Positions 28,356 through 39,809 of a stretch of DNA of 64,000 nucleotides are shown in pieces. The notes under the pieces were generated by a model that ran no database searches, was not told the origin of the DNA, and saw only the letters and a list, made by a program, of their open reading frames with translations. The stretch is taken from the NCBI RefSeq assembly GCF_029167105.1, contig NZ_JARFML010000032.1, positions 26,840 to 90,839 on the forward strand, given 5' to 3'. Position 1 is the stretch's first letter; the number at the start of each line of letters is the position of its first letter. Origin of the DNA: Bradyrhizobium yuanmingense. GTDB taxonomy: Bacteria > Pseudomonadota > Alphaproteobacteria > Rhizobiales > Xanthobacteraceae. The position numbers and the translations under genes are program-made.

Positions 28356-28410
28356 TGATCAGGAACAGCCTTTGAAGAAAATAGCCCCCGCTGGGAAATG
28401 GCGGCGGAAA

Positions 28411-28575
28411 TTACTTCAAGGAGGTGCTAATCGAAGTGAACTTCTCGTTCATGGTGGTGCCCAGGCCGTTCACCACGGTAATGATCGCCAGGGCGATACC
28501 CGCGGCAATCAGGCCGTATTCGATTGCGGTTGCACCGGACTCGTCCGACCAGAACTTCTGAACCATGCGCTTCAA
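28411..28575 (-). CDS. Flp/Fap-type pilin (orphan)
   Basis: 54 residues. DESGATAIEYGLIAAGIALA is the type IVb Flp prepilin signature: TadV-type peptidases cut after the Gly, leaving ATAIEY at the mature end, and the rest is a hydrophobic helix plus a short tail. The likely start is a TTG at 28575 with GGAGG six bases upstream, giving the family-like opening MKRMVQKF. The ATG at 28566 lacks a well-placed ribosome site. No tad/cpa assembly genes are within the window, so it must rely on machinery elsewhere. Confidence 0.9.
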   Translation of the reverse strand: MKRMVQKFWSDESGATAIEYGLIAAGIALAIITVVNGLGTTMNEKFTSISTSLK

Positions 28576-28730
28576 GACTCGCCTCCGTTTCAATTGCAAG
28601 CTGCGTGGGCTTGCTTGTACATCCGAAAATATACGTGGGCACCCGCTACAGGCGCGTTAACGCGGAACCCTTAACTTGTCCGGAAACTGGGCGTTAAAAG
28701 TTCCAAAAATTGAACTCAACGGACCCCTGA

Positions 28731-29618
28731 ATGCAGCCTTCCCCGACCCATCGCGCCAGCTTTGCGATCGGCAGCGAAGCCGACGCCAAGCACGTCGTCG
28801 ACGTGCTCACCGAGGTGTTTTTCGATGGCGATGCGGCGGTCGCCGCGTTCGAGCGGCCCGACGGACGCTGGGACGTCACGTTGCATTTCGCCGCAGCGCC
28901 CGATCAGGCATGGCTGCGCGAACTCGTTGCAACTTCAGCAGGAAATGAGATCGCGGCGACGCTCGTCTTCGACACTGTCGAAGCCAAGGACTGGGTCAAG
29001 GCCAGCCTTGAAGATCTCGTCCCGGTGCCGGCCGGCCGCTTCGTCGTGCACGGCAGCCACGATCGCGACCGTGTGGCGCCGAACAAACTCGCCATCGAGA
29101 TCGAGGCGGCGCTCGCCTTCGGCACCGGTCACCATGGCACGACGCGCGGCTGTTTACTTCTGCTTGACCATGTCCTGAAGAGCTCCCGCCCGAGGAGCCT
29201 GCTCGATCTCGGCACCGGCACGGGCGTGCTGGCGATCGCGGCGGCGAAGGCGCTGCATCGCGCGGTGCTGGCTTCCGACATCGATCCGCCGTCGGTCCGG
29301 GTGGCCGCCGAGAACGCCACGCTGAACGAAGTTGGCAACCATGTGCGGGTGATCCGCGCCACCGGCTTTGCCGCGCCGGATTTTGCGCGTGCAGGCCCGT
29401 TCGACCTGGTGCTCGCCAATATCCTTGCCAATCCGTTGCGGCAATTGGCGAACCCGATGACGCGGCACCTTGCGCCTGGCGCCCGCATCATCCTCTCCGG
29501 CCTATTGACGCACCAAGCGCCCGCCGTGATCGGCGCCTACCGCACCCGCGGCCTCGTGCCGGTGAAGCATCTGCGCATCGAGGGGTGGAGCAGTCTGTTG
29601 CTGAGGAAGGTCGGATGA
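28731..29618 (+). CDS. prmA: Ribosomal protein L11 methyltransferase
   Basis: 295 residues. An N-terminal substrate-recognition domain leads to a class I SAM-methyltransferase domain with DLGTGTGVLA from residue 159, an acidic SDIDPPSV and the catalytic LANILANPL motif. The linker FGTGHHGTTRGCL is characteristic of PrmA. It trimethylates L11 at several Lys and N-terminal positions; the family is non-essential. Divergent from the pilin gene, convergent with a small basic protein gene. Confidence 0.95.
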   Translation: MQPSPTHRASFAIGSEADAKHVVDVLTEVFFDGDAAVAAFERPDGRWDVTLHFAAAPDQAWLRELVATSAGNEIAATLVFDTVEAKDWVKASLEDLVPVPAGRFVVHGSHDRDRVAPNKLAIEIEAALAFGTGHHGTTRGCLLLLDHVLKSSRPRSLLDLGTGTGVLAIAAAKALHRAVLASDIDPPSVRVAAENATLNEVGNHVRVIRATGFAAPDFARAGPFDLVLANILANPLRQLANPMTRHLAPGARIILSGLLTHQAPAVIGAYRTRGLVPVKHLRIEGWSSLLLRKVG

Positions 29619-29657
29619 ACTAACCGCGTCGCGACGGCGGTGCGATCCCTCGCCCCG

Positions 29658-29837
29658 CTATTCCGCCGGCTTCTTGTCGCGGCGTGACGCGCCCTGCCCC
29701 TGCAAAGCGCGCCTGGCGCGGCGCTCGGCGAAACGGTCGATCATCTGGCTGATGAGGCCGCGCCGCTTCTTCGGTACTGCCGCTGTCGGAGCGCGGCGCG
29801 CCGGCGGCGAAATCTTCTCAAAGGTGAACGCTGGCAT
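29658..29837 (-). CDS. Small conserved hypothetical basic protein
   Basis: 59 residues, strongly basic (FEKISPPARRAP, PKKRRGLISQMIDRFAERRA, SRRDKKPAE), with one predicted amphipathic helix. GAGGGG stands seven bases before the ATG at 29837. No known domain is visible and the function is unknown. It is convergent with prmA, 39 bp away. Confidence 0.65.
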   Translation of the reverse strand: MPAFTFEKISPPARRAPTAAVPKKRRGLISQMIDRFAERRARRALQGQGASRRDKKPAE

Positions 29838-30024
29838 CGTGTGTCCCCTCGCCGTTGAGATGAACCACCCGCTCGAATTTCCCTGTTATCCGGACGAAGC
29901 GCAACTGCCGCATCCTTTACTCCACTCAATTCGAATGGAACTATTTCAAGCACGGTCCATGCCAGATGCGACGCAAATGCGTCTACATTGCGGACTGATC
30001 TCCATGATCCTAAAGTGATCCACC

Positions 30025-31854
30025 ATGTTCGAAGCGCACTTCCAGACATTCGAGGAGCCGGAGGCCGGCGTCGCCTTGGCGGCACGACTGGCCGCACTTC
30101 GCGAAGAACTTGCCCGTCGCAAGTTGATCGGCTTCGTCGTGCCACGTGCCGATCAGCAGCAGAACGAATATGTACCGCCATCGGAAGAGCGGCTCGCCTG
30201 GCTGACCGGCTTTACCGGCTCGGCGGGACTAGCAATGGTTCTGCCGCATGAGGCTGCGCTGTTCGTCGACGGCCGCTACACGCTGCAAGCCGCCAAGCAG
30301 GTCGATACCAGGGCATGGGCGGTGGAATCGCTGATCGATCCGCCGCCGGAGAGCTGGGTGGCGGCGCATCTGAAAACCGGCGACCGCCTCGGATTTGATC
30401 CGTGGCTGCACACTTTTTCGGCAGCCGAACGATTGTCCGCCGCCTGCGCCAAGGCCGGGGCCGAGCTGGTCGCGGTCGACAGCAATCCGATCGACGCGAT
30501 CTGGCAGGACCGGCCGCAGCCGCCGCTCGCCCCCGTCGCGGTACACAGCCTTCAGCATGCCGGTGTCGCTGAAGCGGAGAAGCTGACGCAGATCAGGGCC
30601 GAGATTGCCAAGCTCGGCACCGATGCCTTGGTGCTGTCGGACAGCCACGCGGTGGCCTGGACCTTCAACATCCGCGGAGCCGACGTCGCCCATACGCCGC
30701 TGCCACTGTCCTACGCGCTGGTGCCGAAGGACGGCCGTCCCACTATCTTCATCGACCACCGCAAGCTCTCCAATCTCACGCGCGACCATCTCGAGCAGTC
30801 CGCCGACGTGCGCGAACCGGACGCGATGGCGCCGACGCTGATGGCGCTGGCCAAGAGCGGTGGATCGATCGCGCTCGACAACGCCACCGCGGCCGACGCG
30901 CTCAGCCGGCTGATCACCGGCGCCGGCGGCAAGCCGGTGCGCGGCAGCGACCCTGTTGCACTCCTGAAGGCGGTCAAGAACGCGACCGAGATCAAGGGCA
31001 CCAAGACGGCTCACCTGCGCGACGCCGTGGCGCTGGCGCGCTTCCTCGCATGGATCGATCGCGAGGCGCCAAGCGGCAAGCTCACCGAGATCGACGCGGT
31101 CGAGGCGCTGGAAACCTTCCGCCGCGACACCGGCCCGCTCAGGGACGTCTCGTTCCCGACCATCTCCGGCACCGGCCCGAACGGCGCCATCGTGCATTAC
31201 CGCGTCACCCGCAAGAGCAACCGGCGGATCGCGCCCGGCGATCTCCTGCTGATCGATTCCGGCGCGCAATATGAAGACGGCACCACCGACGTCACGCGCA
31301 CCATGGCGGTAGGCGAGCCGACGGATGAGATGCGCGACCGCTTCACCCGCGTGCTGCGCGGCCACATCGCGATCGCGCGCGCCGTCTTTCCGGACGGCAC
31401 CACGGGCGCGCAACTCGACACGCTGGCGCGGCAACATCTCTGGGCCGTCGGGCTCGATTTCGAGCACGGCACCGGCCACGGCGTCGGCAGCTATCTCTCG
31501 GTGCACGAAGGACCGGCGCGAATTTCGAAGCTCGGCACCACGCCGCTGAAGCGCGGCATGATCCTGTCCAACGAGCCTGGCTATTACAAGACCGATGGCT
31601 TCGGCATCCGCATCGAGAATCTCGAGCTGGTCGTCGCCGCCGACATCAAGGGTGCCGAGAAGCCGATGAACGCGTTCGAGACGCTGACCCTGGCACCGAT
31701 TGACCGTCGCCTGATCGATGTCGCGATGCTGAGCCGCGACGAGCTCGATTGGCTGAACGCGTACCATGCGCGCGTCAGGGACGACGTGCGGCCGGCGCTG
31801 GATGAGGCAACAAAGGCCTGGCTCGATCAGGCCACGGCGGAGCTGAGGGCGTAG
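30025..31854 (+). CDS. M24 family Xaa-Pro aminopeptidase (aminopeptidase P, long form)
   Basis: 609 residues, like the three-domain eukaryotic-type APP1. Two creatinase-like N-terminal domains (FVVPRADQQQNEYVP, LTGFTGSAG) precede the pita-bread catalytic domain. Metal ligands are recognisable in LIDSGAQYEDGTTDVTRT (two Asp), GHGVGSYLSVHEGP (His), LSNEPGYY (Glu) and GIRIENL (Glu). It removes N-terminal residues preceding proline. No signal peptide, so cytoplasmic. Confidence 0.94.
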   Translation: MFEAHFQTFEEPEAGVALAARLAALREELARRKLIGFVVPRADQQQNEYVPPSEERLAWLTGFTGSAGLAMVLPHEAALFVDGRYTLQAAKQVDTRAWAVESLIDPPPESWVAAHLKTGDRLGFDPWLHTFSAAERLSAACAKAGAELVAVDSNPIDAIWQDRPQPPLAPVAVHSLQHAGVAEAEKLTQIRAEIAKLGTDALVLSDSHAVAWTFNIRGADVAHTPLPLSYALVPKDGRPTIFIDHRKLSNLTRDHLEQSADVREPDAMAPTLMALAKSGGSIALDNATAADALSRLITGAGGKPVRGSDPVALLKAVKNATEIKGTKTAHLRDAVALARFLAWIDREAPSGKLTEIDAVEALETFRRDTGPLRDVSFPTISGTGPNGAIVHYRVTRKSNRRIAPGDLLLIDSGAQYEDGTTDVTRTMAVGEPTDEMRDRFTRVLRGHIAIARAVFPDGTTGAQLDTLARQHLWAVGLDFEHGTGHGVGSYLSVHEGPARISKLGTTPLKRGMILSNEPGYYKTDGFGIRIENLELVVAADIKGAEKPMNAFETLTLAPIDRRLIDVAMLSRDELDWLNAYHARVRDDVRPALDEATKAWLDQATAELRA

Positions 31855-32167
31855 GCTCGTCGTTGTGCATAGCGCTACGCGATTTGCGCAACGCTCTTTC
31901 CGCATTACAGCTGTCATGCCCCGCGAAGGCGGGGCATCCCACTACGCCGCACCATCTCGGCTCAATCACTCCCGGCTCTGAAATACTGGATTCCCCGCCT
32001 TCGCGGGAAATGACACCTGCTTTGTGGCACGAGCAGCGCGCCCAAACGGTCGCCATCGTGCCCTCATCATAACCGTCCCGAAATCCGAATAGCCGCATTC
32101 CGAATCGCTGATATCGATCTTGCGCGGGAACGCTACAGTCGATTCGAATTCGGACGACGGACGACCT
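31855..32167. other. Intergenic region with one palindromic repeat
   Basis: About 310 bases between the aminopeptidase and MFS genes. It contains the repeat at 31912-32015; the rest shows no open frame with a ribosome site and no clear promoter. Confidence 0.6.
31912..32015. repeat. Palindromic repeat (TGTCATGCCCCGC type)
   Basis: Left part TGTCATGCCCCGC..GCGGGGCAT, right part ATTCCCCGCC..GGCGGGAAATGACA; each forms its own hairpin and the two ends are inverted copies. Confidence 0.8.
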
Positions 32168-33445
32168 ATGCACGGCATGATCAGCAGGCCGCCGGACACG
32201 GCGACGAAAAACATCGCGACCTCGCGCCTGGTGTTGCTGCTGCTGGTGGTGATGACCGGGGTCGCACCGATCTCGCTCTACATCCTGGTTCCGGCGCTGC
32301 CGGTGCTGGCGACGGATTTCGGCAGCGACATCTCGATCGCGCAGATGACGGTGTCGCTCTACATGGTCGGCATCGCACTGTCGCAGCTGATCATGGGCCC
32401 GCTGTCGGACCGGTTCGGGCGGCGTCCGGTGCTGCTCGGAGGACTTGCACTGATGGCGGCGGCTAGCGTCGCCTGCATTTTCGCCGAGACCCTGCCGCAA
32501 TTGATTGCCGCACGCTTCTTTCAGGCGCTCGGCGGCGCATCCGGCATGGTGATCAGCCGGGCCATCATCCGCGACATCTACGAGCGCGACCGCGTCGCCT
32601 CGATGATCAGCCTCGTGGTCGCGGCGCTGATGATCGGGCAGATGGTCTCGCCGCTCACCGGCGGCCTGATCGAGACCGCGTTCGGCTGGCGCGCGATCTT
32701 CTATGCCATCACCATAGCGGCCATCGTCGTTGCCGTCGCAATCGCCTTGGCGCTGCCTGAGACCCGCCGCAGCCGCGCCGCCGGCAGCGGCTTCCGCGGC
32801 GATCTCGGCATGCTGATCCGCAATCGCGCCTTCGTCGGCTATGTGATGTGCCAAGTGCTGGCGTCCCAGATCATCTTCACCTTCGCCGGCGGCGGGCCCT
32901 ACATCGTGGTGACGCAGATGGGCCGCAGCAGCGCCGAATACGGCGCCTGGTTCGCGACGACGGGCTTTGCGTTTCTGGTCGGCAATCTGCTCTGCGTGCG
33001 CTTTGCGCCGCGGCACTCGCTGGAGAAGCTGATCTGGTTCGGGCTCGCCCTGCAGCTCTGCGGCAGTCTTGCGAACCTGCTCTGGAGCTTCGTCGGCTGG
33101 AACGAGGCGCCCGCCTGGCTGTTCGGCACCCAGATGATCGTGATGGCCGGCAACGCCTTCGTGATGGCGAATTCCGCCGCCGGCGCTATCAGCATCCGTC
33201 CCGAAGCGGCGGGCACCGCCTCGGGCGCGATGGGCTTCCTGCAGCAAGGCATTGGCGCGCTGATGTCGCAGTTCGGCGCCTATCTCGGCGGCCACTCCGC
33301 AACGACGCTGCCGCTGATCTCAGCGGTGCTCGCGATCTCGATCCTTTGCGCCTGCGTGATGATGTTCGTCGTGCCCCGCCGCGAGGCGGTAGCGAGCGAG
33401 GCGCTGATCGGGCAGGCCGAGGAGGATGAGACGGGGATGATGTGA
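32168..33445 (+). CDS. MFS multidrug exporter, Bcr/CflA type
   Basis: 425 residues, 12 hydrophobic segments. MFS motif A appears as GPLSDRFGRRPVLLGG after helix 2, and APISLYILVPALPVLATDFG is the helix 1 region typical of the Bcr/CflA drug/H+ antiporters. Substrate unknown. The ATG at 32168 is chosen; a second ATG at 32177 is equally plausible, and a TTG at 32120 would add a hydrophilic extension without homology. Confidence 0.9.
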   Translation: MHGMISRPPDTATKNIATSRLVLLLLVVMTGVAPISLYILVPALPVLATDFGSDISIAQMTVSLYMVGIALSQLIMGPLSDRFGRRPVLLGGLALMAAASVACIFAETLPQLIAARFFQALGGASGMVISRAIIRDIYERDRVASMISLVVAALMIGQMVSPLTGGLIETAFGWRAIFYAITIAAIVVAVAIALALPETRRSRAAGSGFRGDLGMLIRNRAFVGYVMCQVLASQIIFTFAGGGPYIVVTQMGRSSAEYGAWFATTGFAFLVGNLLCVRFAPRHSLEKLIWFGLALQLCGSLANLLWSFVGWNEAPAWLFGTQMIVMAGNAFVMANSAAGAISIRPEAAGTASGAMGFLQQGIGALMSQFGAYLGGHSATTLPLISAVLAISILCACVMMFVVPRREAVASEALIGQAEEDETGMM

Positions 33446-33479
33446 GGGACGCCGAGTAGAGTCCCTCTGCGGAACGATT

Positions 33480-33540
33480 CTGGATCGCTTCCGCCTTCGC
33501 CGAGGCTTCGGCGGACAAGTCGCTACGCTCGCAATGACGA
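33480..33540. repeat. Repeat of the GTCATTGCGAGCG family
   Basis: Reads CTGGATCGCTTCCG at the left and GCTACGCTCGCAATGACG at the right, with an internal hairpin GCCTTCGCCGAGGCTTCGGC. It sits between the MFS gene and the ppdK terminator. Confidence 0.7.
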
Positions 33541-33558
33541 CGCGGAGAGAGCAGTGCC

Positions 33559-33591
33559 AAAAATGAGAGGCGGGGCTGGGCCCCGCCTCTC
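33559..33591 (-). terminator. Rho-independent terminator of ppdK
   Basis: A perfect 12-bp stem GAGAGGCGGGGC/GCCCCGCCTCTC (33565-33591, 3-base loop). On the minus strand it is followed by ATTTTT (A-run 33559-33563). It lies 23 bases past the ppdK stop. Confidence 0.9.
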
Positions 33592-33614
33592 TCAATTCAA
33601 GTCTGTGTTTCGGC

Positions 33615-36542
<2,928 letters not shown>

Positions 36543-36638
36543 AGCTTGCACACAACCTGCGAGAGGAATGGGAAATCGCGGGCCTTACACCACTTTGGGC
36601 GGGCCCGCGCAAGACGGACAGTTCCGAAAAGTGAACGC

Positions 36639-36794
36639 CTAGAAGCGGAGCCACTTCAGGAGCCCGAGCCCGATCGCGCCGTTGACGATGAGGAAGATCG
36701 CGACGATGAGGTTGAGAAGCCGCGGCATGATCAGGATGAGCACGCCCGCAATCAACGACAGGATCGGCGAAATGTGGGCGACGGTGATGTGCAT
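36639..36794 (-). CDS. DUF3096 small membrane protein
   Basis: 51 residues, two hydrophobic helices. It begins MHITVAHISPILSLIAG, with VLILIMPRLLNLIVAIFLI in the centre, the pattern of DUF3096, and ends KWLRF. Function unknown; probably an inner-membrane protein. It is 96 bp upstream of ppdK on the same strand. The start region has only a weak GAAAG ribosome site. Confidence 0.82.
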   Translation of the reverse strand: MHITVAHISPILSLIAGVLILIMPRLLNLIVAIFLIVNGAIGLGLLKWLRF

Positions 36795-37015
36795 GAATTA
36801 TCTTTCTGTGAGGTGAGACGAATCGCGCGGATCATAACCCGCTGGGTTCCGGGAGTAGAGATGCGCAAGGGCTGCTGCGAGTTCCGGCCTCACGAAAACT
36901 GCCCGAAATTGCCGCTGTTACGGCAGTCATTTTCCCGGAACATTGGCTTGAGGCATGCATTGGCAACCGGTCGCGCCGCTGGCGCGTCCGCAGAATCACG
37001 TCGAAGGAGTTGTCC

Positions 37016-37369
37016 ATGCGGAACAGGATTTTTGCTCTCGCAGCGCTCGCGGCCGCAACCGGCGCGCCCCTTGCGGCGCAGGCGCAAAGCGATGTCACGA
37101 TCGGACGCGCGCCCGCCATGGTCGACGGCGCGCCGACGATTGCCGTCGAACAGCGGCCCGCCTTCCGCGAATATGTCGTCGAACAACGTGTGCCGCCCTT
37201 CCGCATTCCGGATCGCGTGGTGGTCGGCACCACCTTACCCGAGGCAGGCGTCACCTATTATGACGTGCCGCAACGTTTCGGCGCCACGACCTATCGCTAC
37301 ACCGTCGTGAACGGCGAAACCGTGCTGGTCGAGCCGCGCTCGCGCCGCATCGTCGAGGTGCTGGACTAA
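37016..37369 (+). CDS. DUF1236 exported protein
   Basis: 117 residues with a signal peptide (RIFALAALAAATGAPLAAQA). The mature part carries YVVEQRVPPF, IPDRVVVGTTLPEAGVTYYD and a final VLVEPRSRRIVEVLD, the DUF1236 pattern found in many rhizobial periplasmic proteins, where it often mediates an unknown envelope function. AAGGAG ends six bases before the ATG at 37016. Its own terminator follows at 37443. Confidence 0.85.
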   Translation: MRNRIFALAALAAATGAPLAAQAQSDVTIGRAPAMVDGAPTIAVEQRPAFREYVVEQRVPPFRIPDRVVVGTTLPEAGVTYYDVPQRFGATTYRYTVVNGETVLVEPRSRRIVEVLD

Positions 37370-37442
37370 AGACGCAGCCGCTCCATTCGATGTCCGGCGC
37401 GTCACATCAGGCTGGCGCGAGCAGTGTTAAATCGGACATCAG

Positions 37443-37482
37443 GCCCCGCCCGGTTCTCCCCCCGCCGGGCGGGGCATTTTTT
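37443..37482 (+). terminator. Rho-independent terminator of the DUF1236 gene
   Basis: GCCCCGCCCGG (37443-37453) pairs with CCGGGCGGGGC (37465-37475), followed by ATTTTTT. Confidence 0.88.
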
Positions 37483-37487
37483 CGCTC

Positions 37488-37593
37488 TGTCATTCCGGGG
37501 CGCGCGGAGCGCGAGCCCGGAATCCATCGTGCCGCGCGTGAAGAGGAGAAATGGATTCCGGGCTCGCGCCAAGTGGCGCGCCCCGGAATGACA
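37488..37593. repeat. Full palindromic repeat (CGTCATTCCGGGG type)
   Basis: TGTCATTCCGGGGCGCGC..GAGCCCGGAATCCAT on the left, ATGGATTCCGGGCTCGC..CCCCGGAATGACA on the right. Each half is a hairpin and the halves are inverted copies. Confidence 0.85.
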
Positions 37594-37619
37594 GCGGTGT
37601 TTGCCGCGCGACCGCGGCC

Positions 37620-39809
37620 TCAATCCTGGATCTTCGAGAAGTCCGCCACCGCGCGCGTGGCGCTGCGGATCTCGTTGAGGAGCTTCAGGCGGTTCTCGCG
37701 CACCTTCGGATCGTCGTCGTTGACGCGCACCTTGTCGAAGAAGGCATCGACCGGCGGACGCAGCTTTGCCATCGCGCTCATCGCGGCGGCGAAGTCTTCC
37801 TTGGCCACCGCAGCGCTGGCTTCCGCCTTGACCTCACCGATCGCCTTGGCCAGCGCCTTCTCCTCAGCGAGGCTGTAGAGCGCAGCATCCGGCGCGCCGT
37901 CGAAGCTGCGCTTGTCCTTTTTCTCCTCGATCGAGAGGATGTTGCTGGCGCGCTTGGTGCCGGCGAGCAGATTCCTGCCGTCGTCAGTGTCGAGGAATTT
38001 CCCGAGCGCCTCGACGCGGCGGACGATCATCTGGAGATCGTCCTGGCCGCCGAGCGCGAACACGGCATCGACGAGATCGTGGCGCGCGCCCTGCTCGCGG
38101 AGCTGGACCTTGAGGCGATCGGCGAAGAAGGCGAGGAGATCACCGATCAGTGAGACAACGTTATTGGCTGCGATTGCCCCCCTTTTTCGAAGGAATGTCG
38201 GATTGGGGGTCGGATTGCGAACAACACGAACAATGTCTTCGAAAGTGGCGTCGGTGCCACGGATGACGTGAAGTGCAATTCCAGCCTGGAAAATCGGCGT
38301 CAGGGAAATGCGATCGCTCTGCTCCAAGACAATTCTGATCACACCCAGCGCCGCACGACGCAGCGCATAGGGGTCCTTGCTGCCCGTCGGCTTCTCGTCG
38401 ATCGCCCAGAACCCAACCAGGGTATCGATCTTGTCCGCGAGCGCCACCACGACGCTGACCGGATCGGTCGGAACGCGATCAGCAGGCCCTTGCGGCTTGT
38501 AGTGCTCCTCGCTAGCCGCGGCGACGGAGGTGTCCTCGCCTTGCGCCAGCGCGTAGTACTTGCCCATCAGGCCCTGCACTTCAGGGAATTCGCCGACGAC
38601 TTCAGTCAGCAGATCCGCCTTGGCGAGATGCGCCGCGCGCGTTGCCTTGCCGACATCGGCGCCGACCAGCGGCGCGATCTCAGCAGCAAGGCGCTCGATG
38701 CGCTTGATCCGCTCCGCCTGCGTCCCGAGTTTCTCGTGAAACACGATCTGATCGAACTTCGGCAGCCGGTCCTCGAGCTTGGTCTTGAGGTCCGTCTCGT
38801 AGAAGAACTTCGCATCCGACAGCCGCGCGCGGATCACGCGCTCGTTGCCGGCAATGATGGTTTTGCCACCGTCGGTCGCCTCGATATTGGCGACCAGGAT
38901 GAACTTGCTCGCGAGCTTGCCCGTCTTGGGGTCGCGCACCACGAAGCACTTCTGGTTGTTGCGGATGGTGGCGCGGATGACTTCGTCGGGCGTCCGCAAG
39001 AACTCCGGCTCGAACGAGCCCATCAGCACGACCGGCCATTCGACGAGGCCGGCGACCTCATCGAGCAGGTTCTGATCCTCGACCAGCTCAAAACCTTGCG
39101 CAAAGGCGAGCTGCTTGGCGTCGGTGAGGATGGCGTCCTTGCGGCGCTCGGGGTCGAGCACGACTTTTGCGGCAAGAAGCTTCGCCTCGTAGTCCTCGAA
39201 GCGGCGCACGGAGATCGGGGCCGGCGCGAGGAAGCGGTGGCCGTAAGTGGTCTGGCCGCTCTCGATGCCGTCGACCTCGAACTTCACGACATCGGGCTCT
39301 TCGGTCTCGGGGCCGAAGGTCGCGGTGATCGCGTGCAGCGGACGCACCCAGTTCAGCGAGCCGGGCTTGCCGGAACGCGCGCCCCAGCGCATCGATTTCG
39401 GCCAGGGGAAGGTGCGGATGATGACAGGCAGGATCTCGGCGAGCACGTCGATCGCGTCGCGGCCGGGCTTCTCGATCAAGCCGATGTAGAAATCACCCTT
39501 GGGGTCGCGCTGGATTTTTGCCTCGTCCAGCGACTTCAACCCCGTCGCCTTGAGGAAGCCCTGCACGGCCGCATCGGGCGCGCCGACCTTGGGTCCGCGG
39601 CGCTCGGACTTCAGATCAGGCTGGCGCGCAGGGATGCCGTGCACGGTGAGCGCAAGGCGGCGCGGCGTCGCAAACGCCTTCGCGCCCTCGTAGACCAGGC
39701 CTTCGGCAACCAGCTTGTCGGTGACCATGCGGCGCAGATCGTCGGCCGCCTTGGCTTGCATGCGCGCGGGGATTTCTTCGGAAAACAGTTCAAGCAAAAG
39801 ATCGGGCAT
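37620..39809 (-). CDS. glyS: Glycyl-tRNA synthetase beta subunit
   Basis: 729 residues. Starts MPDLLLELFSEEIPARMQ, the family opening. It includes the HD-like central part and LADKIDTLVGFWAIDEKPTGSKDPYALRR before the C-terminal tRNA-binding region ending in ADFSKIQD. It works with GlyQ as an alpha2beta2 enzyme. The ATG overlaps the glyQ stop (TGATG), so the two are translationally coupled. Around residues 490-550 there are about 30 residues more than in E. coli GlyS, coded by DNA that is visibly poorer in G+C. Confidence 0.95.
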   Translation of the reverse strand: MPDLLLELFSEEIPARMQAKAADDLRRMVTDKLVAEGLVYEGAKAFATPRRLALTVHGIPARQPDLKSERRGPKVGAPDAAVQGFLKATGLKSLDEAKIQRDPKGDFYIGLIEKPGRDAIDVLAEILPVIIRTFPWPKSMRWGARSGKPGSLNWVRPLHAITATFGPETEEPDVVKFEVDGIESGQTTYGHRFLAPAPISVRRFEDYEAKLLAAKVVLDPERRKDAILTDAKQLAFAQGFELVEDQNLLDEVAGLVEWPVVLMGSFEPEFLRTPDEVIRATIRNNQKCFVVRDPKTGKLASKFILVANIEATDGGKTIIAGNERVIRARLSDAKFFYETDLKTKLEDRLPKFDQIVFHEKLGTQAERIKRIERLAAEIAPLVGADVGKATRAAHLAKADLLTEVVGEFPEVQGLMGKYYALAQGEDTSVAAASEEHYKPQGPADRVPTDPVSVVVALADKIDTLVGFWAIDEKPTGSKDPYALRRAALGVIRIVLEQSDRISLTPIFQAGIALHVIRGTDATFEDIVRVVRNPTPNPTFLRKRGAIAANNVVSLIGDLLAFFADRLKVQLREQGARHDLVDAVFALGGQDDLQMIVRRVEALGKFLDTDDGRNLLAGTKRASNILSIEEKKDKRSFDGAPDAALYSLAEEKALAKAIGEVKAEASAAVAKEDFAAAMSAMAKLRPPVDAFFDKVRVNDDDPKVRENRLKLLNEIRSATRAVADFSKIQD

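Noticed and set aside
28640..28690. Possible CtrA site near the pilin gene (TTAAC repeats)
   Set aside because: The TTAA units are 10 bases apart; the CtrA pattern needs 7.
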